In this document: positions 1 to 7,413 of the stretch, one piece after another
Numbering within the stretch: position 1 is the stretch's first letter
How the letters are laid out: each line of letters opens with the position of its first letter
Source: Porticoccus sp041581635
GTDB taxonomy: Bacteria; Pseudomonadota; Gammaproteobacteria; Pseudomonadales; Porticoccaceae
DNA length: 64,000 bases
Direction: 5' to 3'
NCBI GenBank assembly: GCA_041581635.1
Contig: JBFICW010000004.1
Location: forward strand, 26,425-90,424
Notes under the pieces: model-generated
Database searches by the model: none
Told to the model about the DNA's origin: nothing
What the model saw: only the letters and a program-made list of their open reading frames with translations
Program-made: the position numbers and the translations under genes

Positions 1-204
1 GTGTCCCGCAGACGCGTAGTCGACTAAAAGTTCACAGAAAGCCTTTAGTTTTTCACCATGTAAAGTATTTTTGCTGTCAAAATCGTTGATGTTTCCGAGT
101 GCGCAAAAATCAACGAGCACCTCTTGCCGTTCTTGTAACCAGCGATCAATCAGGGTGCTAACCCCTCCCCAGCGTTCTTGTGCAGACTTGCAATTCTGAA
201 GCAT
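1..204 (-). CDS. rsd: Regulator of sigma D (Rsd/AlgQ), 5' part only
   Basis: The reverse strand encodes 68 residues from an ATG at 204 and runs off the left edge with no stop. The reading matches the N-terminus of the Rsd/AlgQ family: a start MLQNCKSAQERWGG, then IDRWLQERQEVLVDFCAL, then a LVDYASAGH stretch. Rsd binds the housekeeping sigma-70 factor and lowers its pool in stationary phase; AlgQ of Pseudomonas is the same family. The order rsd near dsbB is as in Pseudomonas. The family is about 160 residues long, so more than half of the gene lies outside the window. Confidence 0.85.
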   Translation of the reverse strand, partial: MLQNCKSAQERWGGVSTLIDRWLQERQEVLVDFCALGNINDFDSKNTLHGEKLKAFCELLVDYASAGH

Positions 205-278
205 AAACGGCAGCTTTTTCGATGAATTTCACCAAGGATATGCAAACCGTTAGAGCGTGACAAGGCTTTTCTAAGTCA

Positions 279-986
279 TTATTTTAAAATAGAAATAACG
301 AGCCAGGGTAGGATTATAGCGGTAACTGCACCGGTTAAGCCTAAGCCTAGACTGGCAAAGGCACCACACGTCCCGCTAATTTCAAAGGCGCGTGCTGTCC
401 CGACCCCATGTGCGCAAATACCTAAGACAAAACCTTTGATACGGTCATCGCGAATACCCATCCAGTGAAATAGAGCAGGGCCAAAAATTGCACCAACTAC
501 CCCTGTAAATACAACGATACCCGCTGTCAGGCCTGGTTGTCCTCCAATTTTCTCAGCAATGCCCAGTGCAATCGGAGTCGTGACTGATTTTGGGGTGACA
601 GATATTAGGGTATCCATTGTGGCTCCTAACAGCCAAGCGGTGATTAGAGCAATGATGACGGCAAAACTGGCACCAAAGCCCAATGTTATCAGCAGGGGTT
701 TCGCCAAACTGCGAATATTGTGAAATTGTTGATGCAATGGAATGGCCAGTGCCACTGTTGCGGTGCCGAGTAAAAAGAAAAGTGGCTGGTTAGCTTCACG
801 GTATTGCTGGTAATTGATATCTGTGAAGAAGAGAACTGTAGAGACTATCAAGGGTGCTGTAACCAGGGGGTGGGAAAGCGAGTGAATAATTGGCCGTGAT
901 TTACTACTGGAATAGAGCCAAAAGGCTACACTGAATGCGGCAAAGGTGAGAATAAGCAGCAGTGTTATATTGACAGCTTCCATCAT
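279..986 (-). CDS. lrgB: LrgB/CidB family membrane protein
   Basis: The 235-residue protein is almost wholly hydrophobic, with about seven membrane segments, and carries the family stretches SVTPKSVTTPIALGIAEKIGG and CAHGVGTARAFEI. LrgB proteins pair with LrgA in the inner membrane; the family has been linked to control of murein hydrolase activity, export of small metabolites and programmed lysis. Its ATG overlaps the stop of the upstream lrgA-like gene by four bases (ATGA), so translation of the two is probably coupled. A second ATG directly follows the first. The family is clear; the substrate is not. Confidence 0.9.
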   Translation of the reverse strand: MMEAVNITLLLILTFAAFSVAFWLYSSSKSRPIIHSLSHPLVTAPLIVSTVLFFTDINYQQYREANQPLFFLLGTATVALAIPLHQQFHNIRSLAKPLLITLGFGASFAVIIALITAWLLGATMDTLISVTPKSVTTPIALGIAEKIGGQPGLTAGIVVFTGVVGAIFGPALFHWMGIRDDRIKGFVLGICAHGVGTARAFEISGTCGAFASLGLGLTGAVTAIILPWLVISILK

Positions 987-1351
987 TGGCCGTCAGCCTC
1001 AGATTGAGACAACTTTTTTAGTAATAATCGCTCCATCAAGAAAGCCGTGGCTACCATGGTTATCAGCGTGGCCAAGAGAACCACACCGGCTATTGCAAGC
1101 CATTGGTTGTTTTCTATGGAGGATAAAAAGAAAAACCCCACGCAGGCTGGAATAAACATCAGAGAGAGCCAGCGAATCAGAAGATGACCGGCTTCACCAA
1201 GCCATACTGGCAGCTCGATACGACTGAGTTGTAGTGCTAAAAATAGTAATAGCATACCGACAACTGGCCCGGGTATCGGTGCGCCACTGAAATAAACAGT
1301 TGCTTCTCCAATGCCTTGAAATAGCAGTAGTGTTAATAGCCCTCGTAGCAT
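983..1351 (-). CDS. lrgA: LrgA/CidA family holin-like protein
   Basis: A 122-residue membrane protein with four hydrophobic segments and the LrgA/CidA features: FQGIGEATVYFSGAPIPGPVVG near the N-terminus is the family's G-x-P-x-P-G-P-V-x-G region. LrgA/CidA proteins are described as holin-like partners of LrgB. It sits one base after the dsbB stop and overlaps lrgB by four bases, so dsbB-lrgA-lrgB look like one transcript. LrgA and CidA cannot be told apart from sequence alone. Confidence 0.88.
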   Translation of the reverse strand: MLRGLLTLLLFQGIGEATVYFSGAPIPGPVVGMLLLFLALQLSRIELPVWLGEAGHLLIRWLSLMFIPACVGFFFLSSIENNQWLAIAGVVLLATLITMVATAFLMERLLLKKLSQSEADGQ

Positions 1352-1352
1352 A

Positions 1353-1829
1353 TTAGTGTTTACGAATAATGAGTGAGAAGCTTAGCAGGGCAAGAAAGAG
1401 AAATGCTAGTAGCGTCCAACCTGGGATACTGAGGTTGAGAAACGTCCACTGAACTTCTGCACAGTTGCCATCACCTCGCATCAGCATGCCTAGTGCCTCG
1501 CTGAAGTTAAAGGCATCAAATAGGTATTCGGCTGGAGGGCCGCAGGCCGGAACCTGATCTTCAGGAAGACTTTGAAGCCAAAGCTGTTTGGCCGAGAAAA
1601 AGCCGCCACCGAGTGAGCTGGCTGTCATAAGAACCCCATAGATCTTGAGGCCATGGTTCTGCAGCAGAGCTAATAAGGCAAGCATTCCCGTAATGATAAT
1701 AAAGGCGCGTTGGGTGATGCACAGATAACATGGGGTGAGCTCCATGACATGCTGCATATAAAGAGCAACGGCAATAAGACCATTACAGATAAGGAAAATT
1801 AATAGGTTGGTCTGTCTGCCTTTCAGCAT
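1353..1829 (-). CDS. dsbB: Disulfide bond formation protein DsbB
   Basis: Inner-membrane quinone reductase family that reoxidises DsbA. The protein has four membrane segments and both cysteine pairs: CYLC at 34-37 in the first periplasmic loop and Cys96/Cys123 in the second (ACGPP and GDGNC). I chose the ATG at 1829, preceded by GGAGATATAAGA as ribosome binding site, giving 158 residues, close to the family's usual 160-175. A longer open frame reaches 2048, but its first 73 residues look unlike DsbB and are not hydrophobic. It is followed after one base by lrgA. Confidence 0.88.
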   Translation of the reverse strand: MLKGRQTNLLIFLICNGLIAVALYMQHVMELTPCYLCITQRAFIIITGMLALLALLQNHGLKIYGVLMTASSLGGGFFSAKQLWLQSLPEDQVPACGPPAEYLFDAFNFSEALGMLMRGDGNCAEVQWTFLNLSIPGWTLLAFLFLALLSFSLIIRKH

Positions 1830-2138
1830 TCTTATATCTCCATCAAAACGTAGGATTGGTTCTAAGCAAGGCCTGTACATTAAGACGATGCCGGTGGCTG
1901 GGTCAAGGCTGGCACCGCTATCTTTGAGGGCCTTTTTATTCGGAGCATTTATTGATGTATCAGTGACTATCTTTGGGTGATTCAGGGGGGGATGCAAAAG
2001 TGTAGTGAGTATGAGCTTTAAGATGTGTAAAATGTGCGGTTCATTCATGTTGAACTAGAAAGTAGTGTTTCGGTCAAAACACGCACAAGTTCACCACGCT
2101 GTTATTGCGACAATTTATTCGAGTTACAGGACAAAAAA

Positions 2139-2597
2139 ATGTTACGACGTCTGGGGTTTCTGGTTTCTATCTTTCTTTTCTTCCCTTCTGCCTTTTCTTA
2201 TGCGGACCTTGGTGGTATGGGTGGCTTCCATGGCTCAATGAGTGGTGCACATAATCAATCGACGAGATCAATGAGGATTATTGATGAGCAGTATGAGAAA
2301 GGAAAGGCTATTTACCTGGGTAGAAATCGTGAGGTCGGCAAATTAAAGCTCTGTCTACACTCTGGTGATGACAACGTCAAAGTAAAAAGAGCAACGCTCG
2401 TGCCCTTTAAAGGCACCACAACGAATAACCTGATTAACAGCCTTCGTGACTGTGATCAACCGGAAGCCGTGCTATTTGAACAATTGGGTAAAATGCACAC
2501 GTCACATCTGGTTTACTATTTGAACCGTCGTTTTAAATTGGAGCTTACTGAGCACGCTCAGTCTGTTATTGCCGTACCTGGTAGAAGAACACGATAA
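2139..2597 (+). CDS. Exported protein of unknown function
   Basis: The 152-residue product starts MLRRLGFLV and has a typical signal peptide with a likely cleavage after SYA (residue about 21). The start is the ATG at 2139; the frame is open further upstream, but that part overlaps the dsbB-side sequence and has no signal sequence. The mature part has a Gly/Met/His-rich head and then EKGKAIYLGR and LKLCLHSG, which recall the haem-attachment region of small c-type cytochromes, although no CxxCH is present. This likeness is only an impression. Two cysteines (in KLCLH and RDCDQ) could form a disulfide. I do not recognise the family. Confidence 0.6.
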   Translation: MLRRLGFLVSIFLFFPSAFSYADLGGMGGFHGSMSGAHNQSTRSMRIIDEQYEKGKAIYLGRNREVGKLKLCLHSGDDNVKVKRATLVPFKGTTTNNLINSLRDCDQPEAVLFEQLGKMHTSHLVYYLNRRFKLELTEHAQSVIAVPGRRTR

Positions 2598-2736
2598 TCA
2601 TTAACTGGATCGGATGAGATCCCGGTCGCACCTTAGCGCTGTGCGATAAAAATGTTAGCCATGTTTCTCGGTAGCCTAAGAGAGGCGTGAACACAGATAC
2701 TCCCGTTGAGTCGGCCACTAAGCATTGGGTTCTGTT

Positions 2737-3248
2737 ATGGCGATGAGCAATATGAGTAATCGTGAGGTGCTGGTCTCCATCGCTGGAGCCTTTGTAGCCA
2801 CGTTACTTGCATCCTTCTTTAGCTATATGATTCTTTCTGCGGAACAAACGCCCATTATCTTGCTTCTACCGGTGCATCCGCAATGCTGATTTTTGGTTTA
2901 CCCCATAGCCCTGTTTCTCAACCGTGGCACTTGGTTGGCGGGCACGTAGTGTCGGCAATAGTTGGTGTGACTTGCCAAAAGCTTATTGTGAATCCCATTT
3001 TAGCTGCGTCAGTAGCTATCGCTGTTGCCATGTTACTGATGCATTATTTGCGTTGCATTCACCCCCCTGGTGGTGCAACTGCCGTTACGGCTGTTATTGG
3101 CGGTGAACAGGTGGAAGCACTTGGTTATGCTTTTGTTCTGTTGCCGGTCTTTTTTAACTGCATTATTTTGCTATCTATTGCCATGGCGGTGGCCTCCTTT
3201 CGAGACAAAAATCCTTTTTACCCGGAATTAAAAGGGAGTACCGAATAG
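2737..3248 (+). pseudogene. HPP-family membrane protein gene with a frameshift
   Basis: Two frames together make one HPP-family protein. Frame one starts at the ATG at 2737 (MAMSNMSNREVLVSIAGA) and holds the first membrane segment but stops at 2885. The second frame continues the family sequence from about 2862: STGASAMLIFGLPHSPVSQP, then a second and third helix, then the signature HPPGGATAVTAVIGG. One missing base near 2860-2863 (CCCATTATCTTGCTTCTACC, where a second G after CTTG would restore the frame) explains the break. Either the gene is inactivated or the base was lost in sequencing. HPP proteins are four-helix membrane proteins, some linked to nitrite transport. The 3' end overlaps acpH by 21 bases. 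Confidence 0.75.
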
Positions 3249-3866
3249 GCAGTGGCCTGCGTCAGCTGGTTGTTGATTCAGTGCTTGCTGTGATCTTTGG
3301 TGCTCGGCGAATGCAATCATTTGTGGAAAGACTCGAGAAAATTCTTCCTCTAATAAAGAATAGTCTCTGAGCAATTGTGGGAATGCTTTATCTAGCGGGA
3401 CAAAAGTGCGAAAGCGCTGACCGACTCTTTCAATAATGTGTTCAATGTTGTCAATCTGAGCATAACTTTCAAGCCACTTTACCTTTGGGGCCACTTCGCT
3501 AAATCGTTTGGCGCCCGGTGGCAGGTATTCGCTATATTCTGGCAGGATTTTGTAAAAGTGTTGGCAATAGGTTTCCAGGCTTTGGGCGTGAAATGTGGAC
3601 CAGTTGACTGCCAGTAAGTGGTCGTAGCAAATATCAATCAATATGCCGCCAAAACGTCTATAGGGAGGCTCTATTCTGGTGATGGCATGTCTCACATCGA
3701 GAAGAGAATCGGTAAACACATCAATTTTTCGATGTAATTTTATACCAGCCTCTATTGCATCGGGAAGATTCCCCCGTAAGGGACCTTTAACAAAATCACC
3801 CAGTAACCCGCCTACCATTGTTTCCGGGCAGTCTCCGGATAGATAGATATGGGCGAGATAATTCAC
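3228..3866 (-). CDS. acpH: Acyl carrier protein phosphodiesterase AcpH
   Basis: A 212-residue protein of the AcpH family, which removes the 4'-phosphopantetheine group from acyl carrier protein. The N-terminus MNYLAHIYLSG and the LLGDFVKG motif with the catalytic-type Asp24 match the family, which belongs to the HD-like hydrolases; IKLHRKIDVFTD supplies the conserved His/Asp. Its ATG overlaps the gshA stop by four bases, so it is probably translated together with gshA. Its tail overlaps the end of the convergent HPP gene. Confidence 0.85.
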   Translation of the reverse strand: MNYLAHIYLSGDCPETMVGGLLGDFVKGPLRGNLPDAIEAGIKLHRKIDVFTDSLLDVRHAITRIEPPYRRFGGILIDICYDHLLAVNWSTFHAQSLETYCQHFYKILPEYSEYLPPGAKRFSEVAPKVKWLESYAQIDNIEHIIERVGQRFRTFVPLDKAFPQLLRDYSLLEEEFSRVFPQMIAFAEHQRSQQALNQQPADAGHCLFGTPF

Positions 3867-5449
3867 AATGCAAAATTGTACTGTTGGTAATAGGCGGCAA
3901 GAAACTCATCAAAAGATTGGCAATCGGCAGCTTCAATCTGCTGCTGCTGTCTCAATGATTCTGCGGCCATTGTATTGTATTGCCGGGTAATTTCTGGCGG
4001 CAACGCCTTATTCAGAAAGTACTTCTTATGTTTGATAGCATGGTTCATCGCTACCCTGAAATAGGTCTGTCCTTTGTCTTCCATTTCCTTAAGAATGCGT
4101 GCAGAAGGTGTTAGTGAGGGATCGTCGAGCAAGGGAGCCAGTTTGTTCAGCGTATTTTCATAACGGTCAGTTTGGTTGTGTTGGTCAAGCAGCTGGGCTA
4201 CGGGCTTCATTTCTTCAAACAGATCATGGCTCCACGCCAGAAAAGACCGTTCACCCTGGTGATCAAGTAACATTAATTCGGGATTGCGCCCCTGGCATAC
4301 CATCAGTCGTTGGTTATCCATAATATTGCGGTATTCCCGGTTGTCTGTAGGCGGACTCTTGGATAGCAGGCACGTCAACAGAAAAATATCCATAAAGTCC
4401 ATCTGTAGGCGGTCGATACCCAACGGTTGAAATGGGTTGAGATCAACACAGCGGACCTCAATGTACTCAACGCCTCTCTCCCACAATGCCCGCAGTGGTG
4501 TTTCGCCAGAATACGTTGTGCGCTTGGGGCGGACTGTGCTGTAAAACTCGTTTTCAATCTGTAGCAGATGTGGACTCAGCTGTTGGTACTCACCATTGCT
4601 GTCTTTAACACCGGCAGCCTCGTAGTCCGGGTAGGGTTCCATCAACGCATGGCGAAGAGTTTCAACATAGCTGCGAATGTCGTTATAGCAGACTATCAGT
4701 TGCTCCTGTGCCTTGCTTTGGTAACCCAGGTCGCCCATCCGCAGGGAAGTAGCATTTGGCATATGAAGGCTATGATCATCTGAGCCAAAAGGCACAAGTT
4801 GGTGGTCGCGCCCTTTAACAAAGCTTCGGCAGACACTTGGCGATGCACCAAATAAATAGAGCAGCAGCCAGAAATGACGCCGGAAGTTTCGGATTAAGGA
4901 AAAATAGTTTTCGGTTTTGTAGTCTTGTAGGGATTGGCTGGAGTTTTCCTTTTTTCTGAGTATGTCCAGCAGTTCATCGGGCACAGAAAAGTTATAGTGA
5001 ATGCCTGCAATTGTTTGCATCAGTCTGCCATATCGGTGTCCTAAACCGACCCGATAAATACTTTTCATCTGCCCCACATTTGACGAACCGTATTGACCAA
5101 CCGGTATATCGCTGTCGCCACTTAATTGGCAGGGCATACTATTCGCCCAGAGTAATTCGTCACCTATTTGGCGGTAGGTGAAGCGGTGTATATCCTCCAG
5201 TGTTTGCAACACCTTGGCGGCATCGCTGGATGGGGGTGTTATGAATTCAAGTAGTGACTCTGAGTAATCAGTCGTTATCTGTGGGTGAGTGAGGGCTGAA
5301 CCGAGCGCAGGTGGATGTGGTGTTTGGGCTAATGTTCCATTTGGCGTGACCCGCAGACTTTCTTTCTCAATACCTCGGGTAATACCCGATAGCACCCGTG
5401 ACTCACTGTTACTGGCCAGTACATTCAGACGATTTTTTAACAGGGGCAA
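3863..5449 (-). CDS. gshA: Glutamate-cysteine ligase GshA
   Basis: First enzyme of glutathione synthesis, ATP-dependent joining of glutamate and cysteine. The protein has the proteobacterial type I signature throughout: GITRGIEKESLRV, ALGSALTHPQITTDYSE, LLEFITPP, then YIEVRCVDLNPFQP. I propose the TTG at 5449 as start: it follows AAGGA by six bases, gives 528 residues (E. coli enzyme about 518), and leaves 22 bases to the upstream small gene. The first ATG in frame, at 5527, would add 26 residues unlike the family and overlap that gene. Coupled to acpH downstream. Confidence 0.93.
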   Translation of the reverse strand: MPLLKNRLNVLASNSESRVLSGITRGIEKESLRVTPNGTLAQTPHPPALGSALTHPQITTDYSESLLEFITPPSSDAAKVLQTLEDIHRFTYRQIGDELLWANSMPCQLSGDSDIPVGQYGSSNVGQMKSIYRVGLGHRYGRLMQTIAGIHYNFSVPDELLDILRKKENSSQSLQDYKTENYFSLIRNFRRHFWLLLYLFGASPSVCRSFVKGRDHQLVPFGSDDHSLHMPNATSLRMGDLGYQSKAQEQLIVCYNDIRSYVETLRHALMEPYPDYEAAGVKDSNGEYQQLSPHLLQIENEFYSTVRPKRTTYSGETPLRALWERGVEYIEVRCVDLNPFQPLGIDRLQMDFMDIFLLTCLLSKSPPTDNREYRNIMDNQRLMVCQGRNPELMLLDHQGERSFLAWSHDLFEEMKPVAQLLDQHNQTDRYENTLNKLAPLLDDPSLTPSARILKEMEDKGQTYFRVAMNHAIKHKKYFLNKALPPEITRQYNTMAAESLRQQQQIEAADCQSFDEFLAAYYQQYNFAL

Positions 5450-5471
5450 AGTAGTTTCCTTGTCTGGAAGA

Positions 5472-5702
5472 TCAGGCAGAGATTGCCTGTGCCGGCAACA
5501 CAGCGTTTCCGGTAGTATTGAGCTCACAAGTAATCACGGTGGCGCGGAGTTGGATATCCTTGGCATTGAGTTCCATGAGCTGATTCAGTGCGACATCCTT
5601 ATGGGGGCTTTGGAACAGTCGGTTTACATTACAACCGTTGACCCACTCCAGTGATTTGTCGAGGTATTGTTCGTGTTGGTTTTGCAGAATAAAAGCGGTC
5701 AT
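5472..5702 (-). CDS. Small protein upstream of gshA, unknown function
   Basis: A 76-residue reading starts MTAFILQNQHEQYLDKS and continues WVNGCNVNRLFQSPHKDVA and NAKDIQLRATVITCEL. The composition is that of a real soluble protein, and I recall similar short proteins (QNQHG...F.TPHKDEA pattern) in Pseudomonas and relatives; that recollection is unverified. Two in-frame ATGs lie upstream (5720 and 5744) and none has a strong ribosome binding site, so the start is uncertain. It would be the first gene of a three-gene transcript with gshA and acpH. Function unknown. Confidence 0.6.
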   Translation of the reverse strand: MTAFILQNQHEQYLDKSLEWVNGCNVNRLFQSPHKDVALNQLMELNAKDIQLRATVITCELNTTGNAVLPAQAISA

Positions 5703-5811
5703 GTGGGGCAGCTTCGCCATGCAGATTATATCGGTTAAGTACAAGTTTATCTGAAATTACATGTCCTGGCATTGGGTAGAAGAAAACTTACGTGGAAGGA
5801 CATTCGACATA

Positions 5812-5827
5812 AAAGTGAAATCACTTT
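5812..5827. repeat. Short perfect inverted repeat before the ugd remnant
   Basis: AAAGTGA-AA-TCACTTT is a perfect 7-bp inverted repeat with a 2-base centre, about 50 bases before the ATG of the decayed ugd gene. It may be an old operator of that gene or of the divergent small gene and gshA. No -10/-35 pair is convincing around it. Confidence 0.3.
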
Positions 5828-5877
5828 GACATCAGATGGTCACACCATAAAAACTTCAGAATCAAAAGGTGTTTGAT

Positions 5878-6213
5878 ATGAAGGTGGCAGTATTTGGTGG
5901 CGGTTACGTGGGATTGGTGACTAGCACATGTGGGCCACAATGTGATGTGTGTCGATCAGGAGCAGCAAAAAATAGCACTGCTTCGGAAAGGTGTATGCCC
6001 TATTTTTGAGCCAGGCTTGGAAGATGGTCTGATGGATTGTCAGCGGTAAAACGTTTTGGCGCTTACTGAAGATAAGGAGGCGGTTTCAAGGCACTGTTGT
6101 GGCATTGACTAATGAGTGTGAATACCTCGTGTAAGGCAACAAGTACAGAGGTCTGGCCATATGTAGTCGCAATAGGTAAGGTGCAATCGGGTTTTGACGA
6201 TAATGTGTTGTAA
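5878..6213 (+). pseudogene. ugd: Remnant of UDP-glucose 6-dehydrogenase gene
   Basis: The ATG at 5878 opens with MKVAVFGGGYVGLVTSTC, the NAD-binding start of UDP-glucose dehydrogenase. The frame then shifts, and VGHNVMCVDQEQQKIALL and PIFEPGLEDGL continue the family sequence in another frame. A stop follows at CQR*, then NVLALTEDKEAV in the same frame matches the next family segment, and a last shifted stretch ends at 6213. About 10 bases are missing after STC. Only about the first 100 of some 390-450 residues remain, so this is a 5' relic, not a working gene. It lies directly before the efflux operon. Confidence 0.8.
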
Positions 6214-6249
6214 TTAGAGAGAATGACATTTAGTGAAGGTAGCGTTCAG

Positions 6250-7413
6250 ATGATGGCCGGGCTAAAAAGAATACTTCCCCCTCTTATCATTTTGGTTGTA
6301 GCGGTATTGGTCGTGACAGGGCTGGCGATGTCGCGACCACAGCCTGAGCTGCAGCCATTGAGTGAGCCTCCAGCGCCCAAAATTCAAGCGATGATCGCTG
6401 AGCCAGGGACGCATCAGCTGATTGTTTCCGCCCAGGGAACCGTTCAACCAAAACGAGAAATTGCCTTGGCTACCCAAGTTTCCGGGCAGGTGGTGTCTGT
6501 GGCCGACATATTTGTTGACGGCGGTTTCTTTAAGCAAGGCGACACACTGCTTCAGCTCGATTTGCGAGACTATAAAATTGAAGTCGTCAGGGCAAAATCT
6601 CGCGTGGCTGAGGCAGAGCAAGTGCTCGCCACAGAACAGGGGCGGGTGTTTCAAGCTAAGCGTGAGTGGCGCGACCTGGGAAATAAAGCCGGGAACGCAC
6701 TATTTTTGAGAGAGCCGCAATTAAAAGCCGCTGAAGCAGCACTTGACGCGGCAAAGGCTGATCTCGACCAGGCTAAGCTCAATCTTGAGAGAACGGCGAT
6801 AAAGGCTCCTTTTGATGGGCGAATACGCGCTATTGAGGTAAATCTTGGTCAATACCTCTCTGCTGGGATGAAGGTTGCACAAATTTTTGATGTTGATTCG
6901 GCAGAGATTAAGTTGCCGTTAACAGCATCCCAGAGTGAATTGTTGGCATTGCCTATAATGCCCAACCAAGGGGTGACATTGCCGGTCACTCTTTCCACTA
7001 AAGCTGGTGACCATCGGTGGCAGGGATATATGTCTCGCACTGATGCCAGTATCGATCCTCGAAGTAGAGTGATGTACGGTATTGCAGAGGTGGACAAGCC
7101 ACTTGAAAGCAATCCTCCTTTGATGGTGGGTTCATTTGTTAATGCTGAGATATTGGGCCGAATTTTCGATGATGTGGTGGCCATACCGCGTATGGCGCTT
7201 TATGAAAAAGACAATGTATTAGTCGTTAGCGACGAACATCGGTTGAAGATACAGCCGGTGAGCGTGCTGCAGCATCGTGGAGACGCCGCCTTTATTCGTG
7301 GTGTTCAATCTGGCGCTATTATTCTGGTCGACCGGCCAGGCTATGTGGTAACGGGGATGAAGATTGACCCTGTTATTATCCGTCCAGAGAGCCTGAGGGT
7401 TCAGTCACCATGA
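6250..7413 (+). CDS. RND efflux periplasmic adaptor (membrane fusion protein)
   Basis: A 387-residue HlyD/AcrA-type adaptor linking an inner-membrane RND pump to an outer-membrane channel. An N-terminal membrane anchor (ILPPLIILVVAVLVVTGLAM) is followed by the barrel-sandwich half with VQPKREIALATQVSGQVV, a coiled-coil hairpin rich in Ala/Glu/Lys (about residues 100-170), then AIKAPFDGRIRAIEVNLGQY, the returning lipoyl-like half, and a beta-barrel domain. ATGs occur at 6223, 6250 and 6253; GAAGG ten bases before 6250 favours that one. It overlaps the pump gene by four bases (ATGA). No outer-membrane channel gene is nearby, so a shared TolC-type protein is likely. Confidence 0.9.
   Translation: MMAGLKRILPPLIILVVAVLVVTGLAMSRPQPELQPLSEPPAPKIQAMIAEPGTHQLIVSAQGTVQPKREIALATQVSGQVVSVADIFVDGGFFKQGDTLLQLDLRDYKIEVVRAKSRVAEAEQVLATEQGRVFQAKREWRDLGNKAGNALFLREPQLKAAEAALDAAKADLDQAKLNLERTAIKAPFDGRIRAIEVNLGQYLSAGMKVAQIFDVDSAEIKLPLTASQSELLALPIMPNQGVTLPVTLSTKAGDHRWQGYMSRTDASIDPRSRVMYGIAEVDKPLESNPPLMVGSFVNAEILGRIFDDVVAIPRMALYEKDNVLVVSDEHRLKIQPVSVLQHRGDAAFIRGVQSGAIILVDRPGYVVTGMKIDPVIIRPESLRVQSP

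Noticed and set aside
1830..2048. N-terminal extension of dsbB by 73 codons
   Set aside because: Not hydrophobic or DsbB-like, while the ATG at 1829 has a good ribosome site and gives the normal family length.
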